In this document: piece after piece, positions 22,610 to 37,004 of the stretch
Layout of the letters: each line of letters begins with the position of its first letter
Numbering within the stretch: position 1 is the first letter of the stretch
Source: Lamellibrachia columna
Taxonomy: Eukaryota > Annelida > Polychaeta > Sabellida > Siboglinidae
Assembly: GCA_963662155.1 (NCBI GenBank)
Contig: OY759271.1
Coordinates: forward strand, 34,509,527 to 34,573,526
Length of the DNA: 64,000 nt
Direction of reading: 5' to 3'
Notes under the pieces: model-generated
What the model was told of the DNA's origin: nothing
Databases searched by the model: none
What the model saw: only the letters and a program-made list of their open reading frames with translations
Made by a program: the position numbers and the translations under genes

Positions 22610-22738
22610 TGTAAAGTTGTAATGACCACAACATATTGATTTTAGTTTACAACTCTTAATCGAACGAATAAACTGCCAACAGTTAAGCGGCTAATACAGT
22701 CGACCGCTAGGCATCACCGTAAACTGCCGTACGCTACA
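22610..22738 (-). repeat. 5' LTR, 129 bp
   Basis: Bounded by TGTAAAGTTG at 22610 and CGCTACA at 22738 (TG...CA). It matches 34888-35016 over its full length. Confidence 0.82.
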
Positions 22739-22741
22739 TCA

Positions 22742-22796
22742 CGCGTCTCCGTCTCCGTCTCCTTCTCCTTCTCCGTCTCCGTCTCCGTCTCCAGCG
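22742..22796. repeat. (GTCTCC)n hexamer tract
   Basis: About nine GTCTCC/TTCTCC hexamers beside the LTR. Unit 3 has only two to three copies at the same place (35022-35045), and unit 1 shows a single TAGTCTCCCTC (near 4926). Confidence 0.85.
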
Positions 22797-25700
22797 ACTT
22801 CACTTTAAAATTAACGTCTCTCTTTCCCGTATTGCTCGTTCGCGTGGATTTAGGAACGAATCTCCACGATTCCTCCAAACATAAACGTCAGAGAGTCCTC
22901 TCTTCTTTACTTGTCAAGATTAAACCTCAAGGTTTTACCAGATACGTGTAATTTGGCTAACGGGACGCCTCTGACTCTAATAACTCATTAACTTTTGACT
23001 TTTTGTTAACCCGTATCGGAGCGCGTACGCTTTACGCGACCGCATCTGTTCACATAGTCATTTCCTCGGATGATTCGACCAGGTAAATATAAGTTTGTCG
23101 ATTAACTTGAAGACAGTAGCAGACTTAACAAAGTAATCACGTTTAATCATGACACAGTAGCGTACACTCGTGTTTACTTACTTACTCTGATTTACTTCAG
23201 TCGTCTGTTCCACCGTTTCGATTATCTGCAATTTACCGTATTGATATCGCCTTCTAAGCTTATAAAAATAGTTAGCTAACATCATAACGACACGCCCATT
23301 GTTTAGTATAAAAAATACACAGTGAAATAAACCAAGGCTAAATCCGGACCCACGTTTCAATGTCCATTGTCGACAGGTACTATTCACAATGGTGATCATT
23401 TAATCGAACAAAATGAAAAGCGTCTTTGCGAATTACTGTTTATTCACCGTAACGTGGCGGCGATACGGAGACACTATTGCCATCCCCGTGCCCAACCATC
23501 GGACTGGCACTGTTTTGATCAGGATGTTCGACTTCCTTGTGCTGAGGAGGTCGATCGGTCGGTCAAACAAGCTGTTCTTCTGCAGATATTTCATCTTCCC
23601 CCGTCTTCTTAACACGAACGTTTTATTGGACAACCGTCGTGACATGAGAGATCCAGATCAGTCTCCTTGGTGGTGTTTATTTGTGATCTGTTTCGCCGAA
23701 CTACACAGCCATTGTCAAGCTGTACACTGTAGGACTGGGATGCACCACCATGGCGGACTACCTGGGCCAGCATCCAATGTTATCTTTTCTAATACGAACC
23801 TGCTGCCCAGTAGTCAGCGCCTCCACGAATTTGGTCATTTCCTAAGTGTAGTGTGCGGAGCGCCTCTAGGGAACGATCCGGAAACCAGATTACCTGGTTG
23901 GTTGTTTCCTGCTCACTAAGTAGCGCCACTGTCATGACAACGATGCCAATTTGGTTGGTTATCGGCCCGCTGTGTGGCGACACTGTTGTGCAGTGTGCCA
24001 AAATGGTTAATAAATTACCGTAAATTAATTGTTACTAATATTAATTTCTTCTTGTCAGAAATGGATTTTGTGGTAAAATGAAATAAACGTGACCTCTGGA
24101 TTTAGTCTTGTTCCCATGGTAGCCAAAACAGTGAGATGTATTACTACAAACCACACAATTGAGGGGGTGTGGCAGGTTAACCTTAAAAATAGGTGGGAGG
24201 TTGAATGTGAGATTTTGAGGTGTGAGTTGTGAACACAAATTATATAAATAACATTACACATTATGTAAATAGCATTACCAGTTTTACAACACAACCCGAG
24301 GCAGCAAGATTTAAACAGATGATGACAAGTGGACAAGGATGCCAATTTACTATGACGTCCGCGCACCGACGTTTCGTGGCGTTTTACTGTGACAACCGTG
24401 TGCAGATGTCATACAAACATACAAAGGAATGCGTATCGCGTTTACGGAAAGACACTAAAACGAACCGCGGGAACGAGAACTTGTGATCGCGCTAATGAGA
24501 GGGTGCGGCAGGAATTGGCACATGGGAGGTTGATCCTAAAAAATGGTGGGAAGTGGGAGGTTGACCTCTAAAAATAGGTGATAGGTGGGAGTCTGGCCTT
24601 GACATAATATATATTTGACTTTTGTTTGGGAGGAGAGGAGGGGGTTTGCCTCAAACGTTTTTGTCTCAAACCATTCGGTTTGTCGATGGCGTAGCAACAA
24701 CGGTCTATGCATCGCTCACAACCAAATCTGAAAATAAAAAGATAACACCTAACGAATACATCCAGTTCCATTCAGCGACACTAACAACAAAGAACGAGAC
24801 TACGTCGATTAAAAACAGGAAGAATTGGTTGAGATAGTATGATATCACGGCTAAAGTAATGATCCCGCATGTACCTACTAAAACGTCAGCGAGTGAGTAT
24901 CGGCCTTGTGACACTCCTGCAACGCCCACTGCGGTTACCTACTTATCCCAACCGAGTCATAATCACTAATTTACGGCGCCGACGTTGTTTGACTATCTGC
25001 GACGTTAAAACACGCCAACGTGGCACATTGGGCGTTCATAAAATGGCTTTATTGTGTCAAGTTTTCAACGGATATGCGATGAGCCATTGTTTGTCTATGT
25101 GTCTGACGGACGAAATTGTATACGAAGTTCCTTGAACTTCCTTATCCGTTTTATTTATATTTGATGTGAAAAGTTGCCGAGTTTACGGCGTTAGCCACTT
25201 GTTGGTGATGTTCCAATTGTACACATAATATTGTCAGGTCTATGGCAAACTTCTAAGGAAATTAATAAATGTTTAAAACACCACTCACAACTGATTTGTT
25301 CTATCGCAAATCCTTTTCGTTTATGTCGAAATATGTAGTGTGTATATTTTAAGTACTCTATCCGCTGTCGGTTTAATAAAAATACATATTTTGTTCAAAT
25401 CGTCGAAAGAATTGACTTTAGTCGTTAGATGGTTAATATTGGACGCAAATAGCATGGCCATATTCTACTGGCAACATAGAAATTGTATACGAATTTATTT
25501 TCATTTGGCGAGAGAATATAGCCAGAATACCGCACTCGTGACGTAGTGTTATTTAACAGTAAGGCGCGGTCGATGAAATTAAGATGTTGTATGTTCGACA
25601 ATGTTTCTTAGTAAACCACTGGCATGATATTCTTAATTGTAGTTGTATGTTTTATTAACTCTTATATATGCATAGGCGGAAAACCATACCTTTTGTTTCG

Positions 25701-26394
25701 CTTTAATAGTTTGTCTGATGATTTAAAAAAAAACGACACACAAAAGCTGCACAAACGAGCTAGTATGTTGCAGTGGATATTAGGTAGGTTCGATTGTTCG
25801 CAAAATTAACTTGAAATGAAACTAGCGAAAAAAATTGAATTGAGGAGGAACATTTAACTAACTTAATTAGCATCATGAAGACTTCATTGGTTCGTCCGAC
25901 CCAGATGAATACAATTTCCTTAAGGGAAATGTCAGCGTATGCTTTCCCTTATTCTATTCGAATCTCATCTTGTAAATAGATGTTGATATACACGGGTATG
26001 CGTAAACATAACATGAATAATAACAATTAGAGATAACAGCACTGGTAAACATGAACACAAGCCCGTCTGTCATTTCATACCAACAGATTATGTCGTTGTT
26101 TCTTTGGAATATATTTGTAAAAATGTCGTCGTAGATCACTCTACCAATACTTGCATTCTATTGCTTTTCGAAGGATCTCGTATATCTTGGGGAAACTGGG
26201 GCAAGTTGACAGCGCTAAGCATTGATTGTTTATTTATGTGGCTTTTATTAACATCAGCAATATGGTAACAATACAACCTAAACAGGACACTTAAACACGT
26301 GTACCTTCTTTCAAGGCCACCTTTGCCAACTTTCGATCCACTGACAGCACAGGATACAGTCCTTGGTTGACGGATTTTTAATTCCATATTATAC

Positions 26395-27421
26395 AGTCCC
26401 TAGAGAGATGGTGACGGCAACAGTGAGATGGATGGGAGTGCCAGAAGCAGAAGCCAGGATGGTGGAAGCAATGTATGAGAGAACAAAAGGAAGAGTTGTT
26501 GTTGGATCTGGGTTGTCGGAAGAGTTTCCAGTTAACATCGGTTTGAGCCAAGGAAGTGCCCTTAGCCCTTTACTGTTTATCATGGTGATGGAAATAATCA
26601 GCAGAAAGATCAGCACGAAGGATATTCTCAGGAAGATGATGTACGCAGATGATCTGGCCATAATAGCAGAAAGCAAACAAGACCTACAGGAAGTGTTGGA
26701 GGAATGGAAGGGGGTGTTCGAGAAGCACGGACTGAGAATGAGCCTAGAGAAGACATAAATGATGTGGGTTGGACACCAGAGAGAGGAGTTGAACATCAGG
26801 TTGGATGGCAAGGAGATCAAGCAGGTGGATGGCTTTGTGTACCTCGGAGGAATGGCTACGGAGGATGGGCATTCAGCGGCAGAAGTACAACGTCGGACAC
26901 AAGCGGGAGCGAATGCTTGGAGAAAGGTAGAGGGAAAGTCCTGAGAACAAGTGTTAAACCAGCATGCCTGTATGGTCTGGAGACAGTGGCGTTGACATAA
27001 CAACAACATCAGAAGCTGCAAGTGTGTGAGAATAACTGGGTTCGGCGAATAACAAGAACAAAGAGGGTGGACAGAAGAAGGATGAACGACCTAAGGAAAG
27101 AGGTTGGGATGCAATGCAGCCTAACAGGAAGATTGGTGAGAAGCAGGATGAGATGGGCAGGCCACTGGGTAAGATTGGATGCAAGCAAACTAGCAAAGAG
27201 AGCAGAGGTGGAAAAACATCAAGGAAGCAGGAAAAAGGGAAGGCCACAGCTGAGATGGGAGGACTGCGTGAGGAGGGACATGAGAAGATCGGTGGAGGAT
27301 GAAAGGTGGAGAGAGGGAGCGGCCGATAGAAAACTATGGAAAGAATGAACAGAAAGAGTGGCTCGACAATATTTTACCTGACCCTCACCCCTGTACAGCA
27401 GGGAACAAGGAGGAAGAACAC
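26395..27421 (+). mobile_element. 5'-truncated RTE-like non-LTR element in unit 2
   Basis: Flanked by a 7-bp duplication ATTATAC (26388-26394 and 27422-27428). Unit 1 (near 9740) and unit 4 (near 49585) carry the uninterrupted site. The element encodes the second half of a reverse transcriptase: LSQGSALSPLLFIMVME, KMMYADDLAIIAESK (YADD motif), GLRMSLEKT, then after a stop a C-terminal part with FVYLGGMA, VKPACLYGLE, RMRWAGHWVRL and KGRPQLRWEDCVRRD. This C-terminus is common in RTE-like and related elements. There are stops at about 26756, 26941 and 26998, so it is inactive. Confidence 0.82.
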
Positions 27422-28849
27422 ATTATACGACTAACATACCACAACTTGTCTGTCGTTATCCGCTGGGATCTTCGGCGCTTAAGGGCAAGTTGTCCTAATA
27501 GATATACGCTCTTTTTTGTACTCTTTAGTTTTCATAGCTGTCGCTCCTCGTTCGTCAACTTGCCCCTTCAGGTCATTTGTCAGATTTTGACATTGTACTC
27601 AGCAATGCACAAACGAAATATGTTACACACAAGCACAAATAGTTGCTTGAAATTTCGCAGATAAACGTGTACTATCAGGCTTTATATAGTGTAATAAAAT
27701 TATTTTGGCAATTTCAAGAGAAACCAACTTTTATTTTTACCGCTTGCAGTTTGCGTAAAGTTGCAAATGTTCCCGTGTTGATCACTCTGCATGTGTGTCT
27801 ACTTCAATAGAAAATTGCGTGGTGCTGCCATATGTTGCTTGTTTTAACATTATTATGCAATTTGCAACTTGCCCCATTCGTAAGCTTGCCACATGTTCCC
27901 CAGTATATTTTCGATTCGAAGAAAACTAAGACGTAAACTATTCTGCATTACCATACCAGTGAAACACGATGATTCACATTGTCGGACATGTGTGATTAGA
28001 ACCATATGGCTTGTTTACAATTTAAATGTAAATTCTGTCTCCGTCCTTCGCCGTCGGATAATGATATGGGTGTGCTTTTTCTGTTAACCTTCGCTACTTT
28101 AGGCAACATTCGTACTCGGGTACTTGCCATTTGATATGTGCCACAAAAAAACGATGCCACAAATACATTAGTGTGTAATCCAGAATACTCTCATTAATTT
28201 AGAACATGTGCAAGGCGGATGTGGACTTAAGAGGTAGAACGGGTGATTCAAATTCCCGGATCCACTTCGTGTGTTGTTGTCGAGGCTCCCTACGGTGAGC
28301 TGACTGCGGACATGTGGCAAAATGGCGCATTGTGTCCCAAATTTAAGTAAAATATTATTCTGGTTTTTTTCACAAGGAGTATTATGTTGGTTATTAAAAA
28401 ATAGTTTGATTATGATGTACGCACATTTAGAAAGTGTATTCATCTTTCATTTTGGAAATATAAGTAGGCCTACCAAGTTGTCGTCGACTTGAGATATCTG
28501 ACGATAATACATCGTGAGTATACATATCCGCCAGGTGGCTCCGGAAACCTGCCTATCTGCGTCTTTCCTCCCGACATTAAAAAAGCCCTGGGAGTTAATC
28601 ATGAAAGTGTTTGATAAGCGTGTTGTGTATGTTTGGCATTCGCGTTTTTGTTTACTTTTGCGATTAACACAATACATGTTATGTACTTTCCGAAAATTTC
28701 GCAAGCAAAAACATATTGCAACACAATACGCCCATACAGTTTGTTATCGGTAGAGAACCTCCTACGACGTGGCTGGTGAAACATTGGGTCAACGCGTTAC
28801 TTAAAGGGACGACACGAACGAAAACAGCAGACTTCAGCAACTGGTAAAC

Positions 28850-30448
28850 ATGATGACGACGTACGTTCAACTGGCGTTTCTCTTCGTCTTCTTTGGCGGG
28901 GATGCCCTCGGTCAGCTCACGAGGGGAGCAGTATCTAACGACGGGCTCTGCACCTACACCTTCCGTGACGTCTGTGTCAGTCAGCGTATGCGGGACGTCA
29001 TGGAACTGAGAGCCGTCTTGGACAGTCTACAGGCGCAGCTCACTTTGGTCAACAAGGTCGTCGCCGCTATACCTGATCTGAGGTCGACAATGAAACAACT
29101 GGAAGTGAAAATTGACGACGTAAAAGACAAGACACAAGAGGAGATCGGTGGGTAACGTCATCTGTTATACATCTTCTTACTAATGACACTTCTCTCCTGG
29201 TGCTGTAAGGTTGGTGGCACATACTATCTCTTTCTACCTACACTACTCACCGTCTTGCGGCGGAGTGCCCATGTTGTCAGAAGAAACGGGCTTCCTCCTA
29301 GAAATCACAATGTTATTACGACATTTTGTATAATAATATAGTAGTGTCTCAATACAAATGATAACAAACATTAGTTTGTATTAACAAAATACACAAACCG
29401 GTCAGAATTAACTGATTAGTTACGTGGAGTTTACATCAGCAATCGACCCAAGCCACACGAGTACCCAATTCACATAGCAGCCGGCATGACACAGACATGA
29501 AATAAATTGTATTTTAAATAGTGCCATTGTACTCATATAGTGAGTACTTCCATAAATATTATTGTAGTTCGAACTAACTTTTCAGCAAATGACAATCAAC
29601 ATTCGTCGAAAGGCGGTGCTGTGTACATCCGCTGGGGAAGGAAGACGTGTTCGGAAAATGGCACGGAACTGCTCTACTGGGGCAAGTATTTTAGCCGAAT
29701 ACAGAGTTCTTTGTTGTTGATGAAGTTTACGTCTTTCTGAAAGATCTGACGATGCTACGCCGTTCATTATAATTTTTTTCTAATTTTACTCTACTTTCAT
29801 GTTTTCGGTATCGTCAAAAAGCAAAGGATGTAGTAAAAAGGTACACATTTTGCACTTCTCTCAAAATACCTAAAGAATTGTCGAAAGCAGATAAAATTAG
29901 CATTTATAAAACAGACCTGATATTCTTTTGAAGATTGCAAATTTGTTGTTGTTCAAGGTGTCGTAGCCGGGTCACACTATACACACAGCGGCGGTGGCTC
30001 GAACTATCTCTGCATGCCAAGAGACCCTGAATGGGGGAAAACCAAGACAGGCTTCCAGTCCGGCGGCCATTTGTACGGCGCTGAATACGAAATACAGTCA
30101 AACGACCCGTTCTCCAAAGCTAACGCGCAGTCGCTGCACAACAACGACGTCCCGTGTGCCGTGTGCCTTGTGACTAGCCGACCAACGAAACTGATGATCC
30201 CGGCCAAACTGACCTGTCCAGATGGGTGGACGAAGGAATATTCGGGCTACTTGATGGCGGAACATTACACATACAAAGGCCGAACAACCTACGTCTGTAT
30301 GGACAACGCCCCTGAAGTTATCCTAGGTGGAGGGGCGAATAAGGATGGCGCCCTATTCTACGTCACCGAGGCGACTTGCGGTGGATCGCTGCCGTGTCCC
30401 AGTTATGTAGAAGGATGGGAAATCACGTGTGTCGTGTGTACAAAATAA
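28850..30448 (+). CDS. Secreted coiled-coil protein with short-chain collagen C4-like domain, copy 2
   Basis: Exons 28850-29147, 29586-29681 and 29958-30448 give 294 residues. The signal peptide ends near DALG. The helix MELRAVLDSLQAQLTLVNKV and following heptads (about residues 50-98) predict a coiled coil. The C-terminal domain is complete: RWGRKTC, NYLCMPRDPEWG, HNNDVPCAVC, KLTCPDGW, TYVCMDNAPE, EATCGGSLPC and EITCVVCTK, ten cysteines in all beyond the two in exon 1. It is the best-preserved representative of the array. Introns are phase 1; the donor of intron 2 is GC (29682-29683). Exon 1 is exactly as long as in copies 1 and 4. Likely secreted to the extracellular matrix or body fluid; whether structural, mineral-associated or immune cannot be told. 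Confidence 0.85.
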
Positions 30449-30769
30449 AGCAGGAAAACCACCCACACTGAGTCGTATCTGCAACATAACTCAATACCAG
30501 AATGACAACGTAGCCTCATGAGCAATTCAATTGCACTTACTGAAGTGTTGCTGTCGTTAATTATTAGGGCGCTTGTAGCTTTACGCAAACTGTTTATTTC
30601 TCAATTAATACCTTGTTCAAATGTGCAAAAGTAAAATGGACTATTGCACCAGTTACACATACAGCATATGTTTTCCTTTCTGACTGTCAATTATCTTTAC
30701 AATACATTTTACGTTACAATAACCTAGAAAATCCTGGACGTATATATTACTGGGATGTGAGATGGTGCA

Positions 30770-31018
<249 letters not shown>

Positions 31019-31081
31019 TTGATCTATCATTTTTAGTAATGCTGCAGGATAATGGAACGAAAATGTATGCATATTCAAAAG

Positions 31082-31610
31082 CAGCCTTAACTTGTTGATC
31101 ATTGTAAACATCTCCAAACCGATGTCGAAGATAGTCACGCTAAAGATACCCAACTAGGCGGCGCCAGTGGTTATTGTTCATTCGCAGCGCCACCTTGCGT
31201 AGAAGTAGATTTGGTGTGTACGTCAATGACGCTTCGAAAAACAAATAGTGCATTGTATAGAGGTTTTGGTTGCAGGGTTTGTATTACCAAGTTTTATTTT
31301 ATTTTTTTGAGTAAGGGAGTAACACAACTTTATAAGTATTTCACCTCCTTTCAAACATGTCACTTACAAGTTGTCTGTTTAGAATTAATTACTAACTGAT
31401 TTTGCTTGAATTTGTTTGAATAAACGTTGTTGAATGAATTTAAGTATTAGGGCAAGTGATATTAGTATTAAGCTCCTTCTTGCCTTTTGAACAATTTACA
31501 GTTATGTAATTTAGTAATGACAGCTTTATTTCAATATGCATGTTCTTTGTTGAAATAAAAGTTATTTGCCTGAATGTTATCAGGTAAATATGTGTTTCTT
31601 TGTTTAAACG
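31082..31610. other. Segment present in F of unit 2 but absent in unit 1
   Basis: Unit 1 jumps from TATTCAAAAGTAAAG directly to AGAACATGATTTGAG (about 13313-13328). Unit 2 has about 530 bp in between, without a recognisable gene, TIR or LINE motif. It could be an insertion here or a deletion in unit 1. Confidence 0.6.
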
Positions 31611-32424
31611 TAAAAAGAACATGATTTGAGTAGGCGCTAATAAAGCATTAAGACGAACAAGTCTGTCGTTTCATACCAACTGACGACGATGTGTTTGGCT
31701 GTCGTAACCGTGGAATATATGACGCTGCTACCTACTTAATTGCCAGTTGATAAGATGTGATTTACGAAACTCACCCTTTAATGTTCGAATCTAGGAACAC
31801 ATAAGCGCCAACCATATTGCATTACTATCCAAACAAATCATTAAGATACACGTTGTTGAACAAATGTGGTGAAAACCATACGTTTTCCCACAGTTTAAGG
31901 GGCATATAACAATGCTATGGGTGTGTGTCACGGATCTAAGTGGATAACTTCGCTCACAAGTGCCTCTGTCTAGGAGCGGGCTGCAAAGTTACATTCAACG
32001 CTCGTGAAATGACGTTCGCACAATAGATCATAACAATGAAATCATGTCTTTAATATATAGATATGTTTCGATACTACCAAAACATAGCTGTTAGTCCAAA
32101 CAATCCGGAGTAACTCCCCGTAGAAACCCCTGTTGATTATGTGTTCCGAATCGCTACCCTCCAATTATACTATCGACTGGTTTGCGGTAACATCTTACGT
32201 CACACTCCTGATTACTACTGGATGTACGTATATGACACAGTAATCAAAGGTAAATAAAAACATAAGTATAATGGCAAATTAATCATATGTAAACAAAGTA
32301 TATCAAATCGTATCCACGCCGGTGACACAGTCCCTCGCACTCGCTCAGGCACGACAAGTTCTCGTCCCACTCTTCGTGACGCCGGAGAAGGAACTTCACA
32401 TTTTTTCCACACACACGCACGCAC

Positions 32425-32528
32425 GCCCGCGCGCGTCCACTCACTCACGCACGCACGCACGCACACACACACGCACACGCACACGCACACGCACACGCAC
32501 ACGCACACGCACACACACACGCACACAC
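32425..32528. repeat. (ACGC)n / (CACACG)n microsatellite
   Basis: Runs of ACGC tetramers and CACACG hexamers directly left of the gypsy LTR; they are the unit 3 version of the tract at 4860-4917. Confidence 0.9.
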
Positions 32529-35016
32529 GTAAAGTTGCAATGACCACAACACATTGGCTTTACAGTTTGTAATCGGACGAATAAACTGCCGAACGCTACA
32601 TTCCTCCCCTCTTTACTATTAGCTCGTAACTGTTGTAAAGTTCGTTCTACATCCTTATGCTGATTCTTGAATATATATATATACTGTATTATGCGTATAA
32701 GACTACACGCATATAATCCTATGCATGGTCCCAAATGTTATAGTACTGTAACCGTATAAATGTTAGACTCGTGCTAAATGTCCTGATTATACGTGCATTT
32801 CCACTAGAACGTAGTCGTTGAGATGGCGAGGGTCGTAATGTTGCCGTTGTGGCCGTTGTCGCTTTGGTGTATCATTGGGTGACGTGGGAGTTCTCGGCGA
32901 TGAGTTGACATCATGGGGTATGGGGGTGTTGTTACTTAGAGCTTCAGGCTGTTTCCTATCTGAACATTTTACAGTTGGTGTCGTTGTTATAGGTGTGTCT
33001 GTGGTATCCCGGACTTCTCCAAATTTCACCCTTTTTTCAAAGACAGGAATTGGCTTAAACATCTTCTTGAACCGGGATGCAATCAGAAGAATAGCGTTCC
33101 TGTCATCCGCTGCGATAACCGCTGTACCCTTGATTGAAATCTTCAGCTTGTGCGTTTCCCAACGTAGGCCAACATTCGGTGACTCTTCTGTGATGAAATA
33201 CACTGTGCTTTGCAAACAAACAGAATGCGTCCGAATTAAATGGAGACCCGTTGTCAGATTTGATGACCTTAAGATACACAAACGTTGTCAGTACTTTGTT
33301 CGTTCAGTGTTTGTTGATACTGAACGAACAATCTCTACTAGCGGTATCTTGAATATTCATCTACCATGACCACGAATTCTTCTCCTGACGACAAAGGGCC
33401 AAGAAAGTCAACACTTAACTTTCTCCAAGGTCCTGTTGGCATATCTGACATATGCATGGGTTCAAGATGTGGGTTTCCGTTATATGTGCATTGGTAGGCG
33501 AAACACTGACGTACTGCTGTCGCAGCTTTATCGTTCATTTTCGGAAACCATACCTTTGATCTTATGAGTTCCTTTATTTTGACAATCCCCTGTTGACCTT
33601 CATGCGCAAGCGCCACGGATTGGTCTTAGGGACTCTGGATTGACCACATCCCCCGTTGTAGTGTGCTGTCGTCAGTGACAGTCGTCAGTGACAGTTCTTT
33701 CCTGACCTTGTGGAACTCTCGCATCACTGGGTCGTCCGATTTGCAGATCTCGAACCATAACCCGTTTCTACAAAGAGTGATGATCGTCTGCATAAAGTCA
33801 TATGTTTCAGTGGCAAGTTTGACATCCTCGATATTCATCGTATTAGGCATGTTGCACGGTTCGACAAAGTTGACATCATCTTCAGCCATATTTTGATGTC
33901 GACGAGTCCCAGCCATGGTTGACGGGTTCCTGGACATGTAGTCGGTTGGGTTTTATTTACCTTACAAAGTGAAGTCGTAAGGATACAGTCGCACGCCCCA
34001 TCGTCCAATGCGTAAAGGCCGGCTAGGTTTTTTCCATATGGTCAGACGCGGCTCATGGTCAGTGATGATCGTGAACTGAGGATCTCCTTGGAAGTACTGA
34101 TCGAAGTGTTCACAACTCCACACTATGCCTAGTGCTTCGTGCTCAGTTTGGCTATAGCGGCTTTCAACGTCCGATAAGGAGCGGCTCGCATAGACGATTG
34201 CACGACCGTCTTGAGTTAATATGCTGCCTAACCCCAATGGACTGGCATCAACTATTGTCGTTGTTGTTTTGTTGACACCGAAGTATGCAGCAACTGCATC
34301 TCCCACCAGTGCTTCTTTGATTGAATTAATAGCCACGTCCTGATCCCTTGTCCATACCCAGTCGATGTCTTTCTAGGTGAGGCGCTTCAAGCTTTCACTG
34401 ACCGTGGAAAATTCTTTAATGAACCTTGATAGGTAGTTCATAATGCCTAGGAAACCGCTTTGCTTCGCCACCACACTGGTGGCATTCTTAATGTGTTTCT
34501 GGACATTTTCACTCACTGACGATATCCCGAAGTTCAGTCTTTTGTATATGTATAGGCCATTATGCGTTCTGAACGTCGTGATGTGTCTGGACGATTACTG
34601 GTGGTAACCGTTGAACAGATCCAGTTTTCTGAGTACTGTTGCCCCGTTGAGATCACGTATGAGTTCGTCTAGCGTCGGCATATTGCTGCGTTCTCGTGTG
34701 ATCGCTTTGTTAGGCTCACGCATATCATACAGTTCACATTAGCAATGTGCTAATCATTGAGTGTTCAGTTTTTGTTCGAGGCATCGCGACCGGCGTGGGC
34801 GATATTATGGATATCTATTAATTGCGGGTGCAATCGTAACTTAACTGTCAAATGTGCATGAATTCGCGTCCCATCCTGGTAACCATTTGTAAAGTTGTAA
34901 TGACCACAACACACTGATTTTAGTTTACAACTCTTAATCGAACGAATAAACTGCCAACAGTCAAGCGGGTAATACAGTCGACCGCTAGACAACACCGTAA
35001 ACTGCCGAACGCTACA
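32528..35016 (-). mobile_element. Gypsy/Mag-type LTR retrotransposon, deleted sister copy in unit 3
   Basis: The short 3' LTR (32528-32600), PPT, integrase, RNase H and part of RT, and the 129-bp 5' LTR (34888-35016) match the unit 2 element. An internal deletion of about 1.5 kb at about 34729 joins ACGCATATCA of RT to TACAGTTCACATTAG of the leader and removes gag, protease and the RT start. A smaller deletion affects the integrase region (unit 2 positions 19080-19430). Conversely this copy keeps RT sequence lost in unit 2 (for example TGCTTCGCCACCACACTGGT near 34460) and the integrase AHEGQQG. The two copies are therefore independently decayed descendants of one insertion. Confidence 0.85.
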
Positions 35017-36317
35017 TCACGCGTCTCCGTCTCCGTCTTTCTCCATCGACTTCACTTAGACAATTAGCGTCTCTCTTTCCCGTGTTCCTCGTTCGCGTGA
35101 ATTTAGGAGCGAATCTCCACGATTCCTCCAAATATAAACGTCACAGAGTCTTCTCTTCTTTACTTGTCACGATTAAACCTCAAGATTTTACCTCACACGT
35201 GTAATTTGGCTAATGGGACGTTTCTGTCTCTAAATCATTAACTTTTGACTTTTTGTCAACTCGTATCGGAGCGCGTACGCTTTACGCGACCGCATCTATT
35301 CACACAGTAATTTCCTCGGATGATTCGACCAGGTAAATGTCAAGTTTATTGATTAACTTGAAGACAGTAGCAGACTTAACAAAGTAATCACTTTTAATCA
35401 TGACACAGTAGCACTCTGCTCTGATATACTTCAGTCGTCTGTTCCAAAGTTTCGATTATCTGCAATTCACCATATTGATATCGCCTTCCAGGCTTATAAA
35501 CTAAGTTAGCTAACATCATAACAACACGCCTTTTTTAATAAAAAAATACACAGTGAAATCAACCAAGGCTAAATCCGGACCCACGTTTCAATGTCCATTG
35601 TCCACAGGTACTATTCACAATGGTGATCACTTAATCGAACAAACAAGAGAAGCGTCTTTGCGGATTACTGTTTATTAACTGTAACGTGGCGGCGATATTT
35701 GATATTCCCGCGTCTTCTTGACACGAACGTCGCATTGACAAACATCAAGACGTGAGATATCCAGATCAGTCTCCTTGGTGATGTTTATTTGTTATCGGTT
35801 ATGCCGAACAACACAGCCATTGGCGGACTACCTGGGCCAGCATCCACTTTTTCACTGCGGCACCCTGCCTCGCTTCGAGCCCCCGTTTAATCTCAGATGA
35901 GTGTGTCGGTTTTAACGAATCTGCATGGCAATGCAGAACGCAGATTTCTATCCTGTACCGACAATGAAACAACCAGAAGTGAACATAGATCACGTAAAGG
36001 AGAAGACACAAAAGGAGACAGGTGGGTAGCGCCAAGTGTTCTACATGTTCTTACTAACTACATTTCTCTCCTGGTGCTGTAAGTTTGGTGTCTCAGTGAC
36101 ATTATTTTCACACATCTTTTTGCGTCAGCATCCGATGTAATTTCGACAACTTGTCTAATGTAACCACCTTATTATTATACAGCGGCACTTCTGGGTGGCA
36201 GTCTACCCAAACCTGACTTCAATCTTATTTCCAGAGCTTCCCACATGAGCGCTGCCACACAGTAAAAGTGACCGCATGACAAAAACTTAATTTATTATTA
36301 ATTATATATTAATTATT

Positions 36318-36442
<125 letters not shown>

Positions 36443-37004
36443 ACACACAATTATATATATGTTCTCATGCTAAAAAAATATCATTGTTATTTGAATTAAC
36501 TTTTTAGGAACTGGCAATCAATGGTCGCCGAGAGGAGGCGCTGTGTACATCCGGTGGGGACGAAAGATGTTTTCGTTAAATGGCACGGAGCTGCTCTACT
36601 GGAGCAAGCATTTTAGCGATGCAGAGTTGTCTGTTGTTGATTAAGTTTGTGTATTTACACCTCTCACAATGTCTTAAGAAATCAGATAAAATATGCATGT
36701 AGGCCCCTATGAGGCACACCTGATATTCTATTGAAGATTGTACGATTACACGTCTTCGGATTTATTGTTGTTGAAGGTGTCGTAGCCGGGGCACACCATA
36801 CACACAGCGGTGGTGGCTCGATCTATCTGTGCATGCCAAGAGACCCTGAATGGGGAAAAACCATGGCAGGCTTCCAGTTCGACGGCCACTTGTTCTGCGC
36901 TGAGTACGAAATGCAGTCAAACGACCCGTTCTCCAAACTAACGCGCAGTCCCTGCACGATAACAAGTTCCCTGCGTCGTGTGCCTTGTGAACAGCAGACA
37001 CACG

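Larger units (their letters stand above)
18469..22738 (-). mobile_element. Gypsy/Mag-type LTR retrotransposon (degenerate), unit 2
   Basis: Read on the minus strand, the order is 5' LTR (22738-22610), PBS, gag, protease, reverse transcriptase, RNase H, integrase, PPT and 3' LTR (18541-18469). It interrupts segment R inside an (ACGC)-rich stretch; unit 1 is uninterrupted there (about 4918). All ORFs are broken by stops, frameshifts and internal deletions, so this copy cannot encode functional proteins. The domain order PR-RT-RH-IN assigns it to the gypsy class. Confidence 0.88.

Noticed and set aside
23413..23919. 168-residue plus-strand frame, similar to 60745-61254
   Set aside because: Segment B repeat; the frame is interrupted in unit 1 and has no domain, so the similarity reflects duplication of non-coding DNA.
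26389..27021. 210-residue minus-strand frame
   Set aside because: Opposite-strand shadow of the RTE-like reverse transcriptase.
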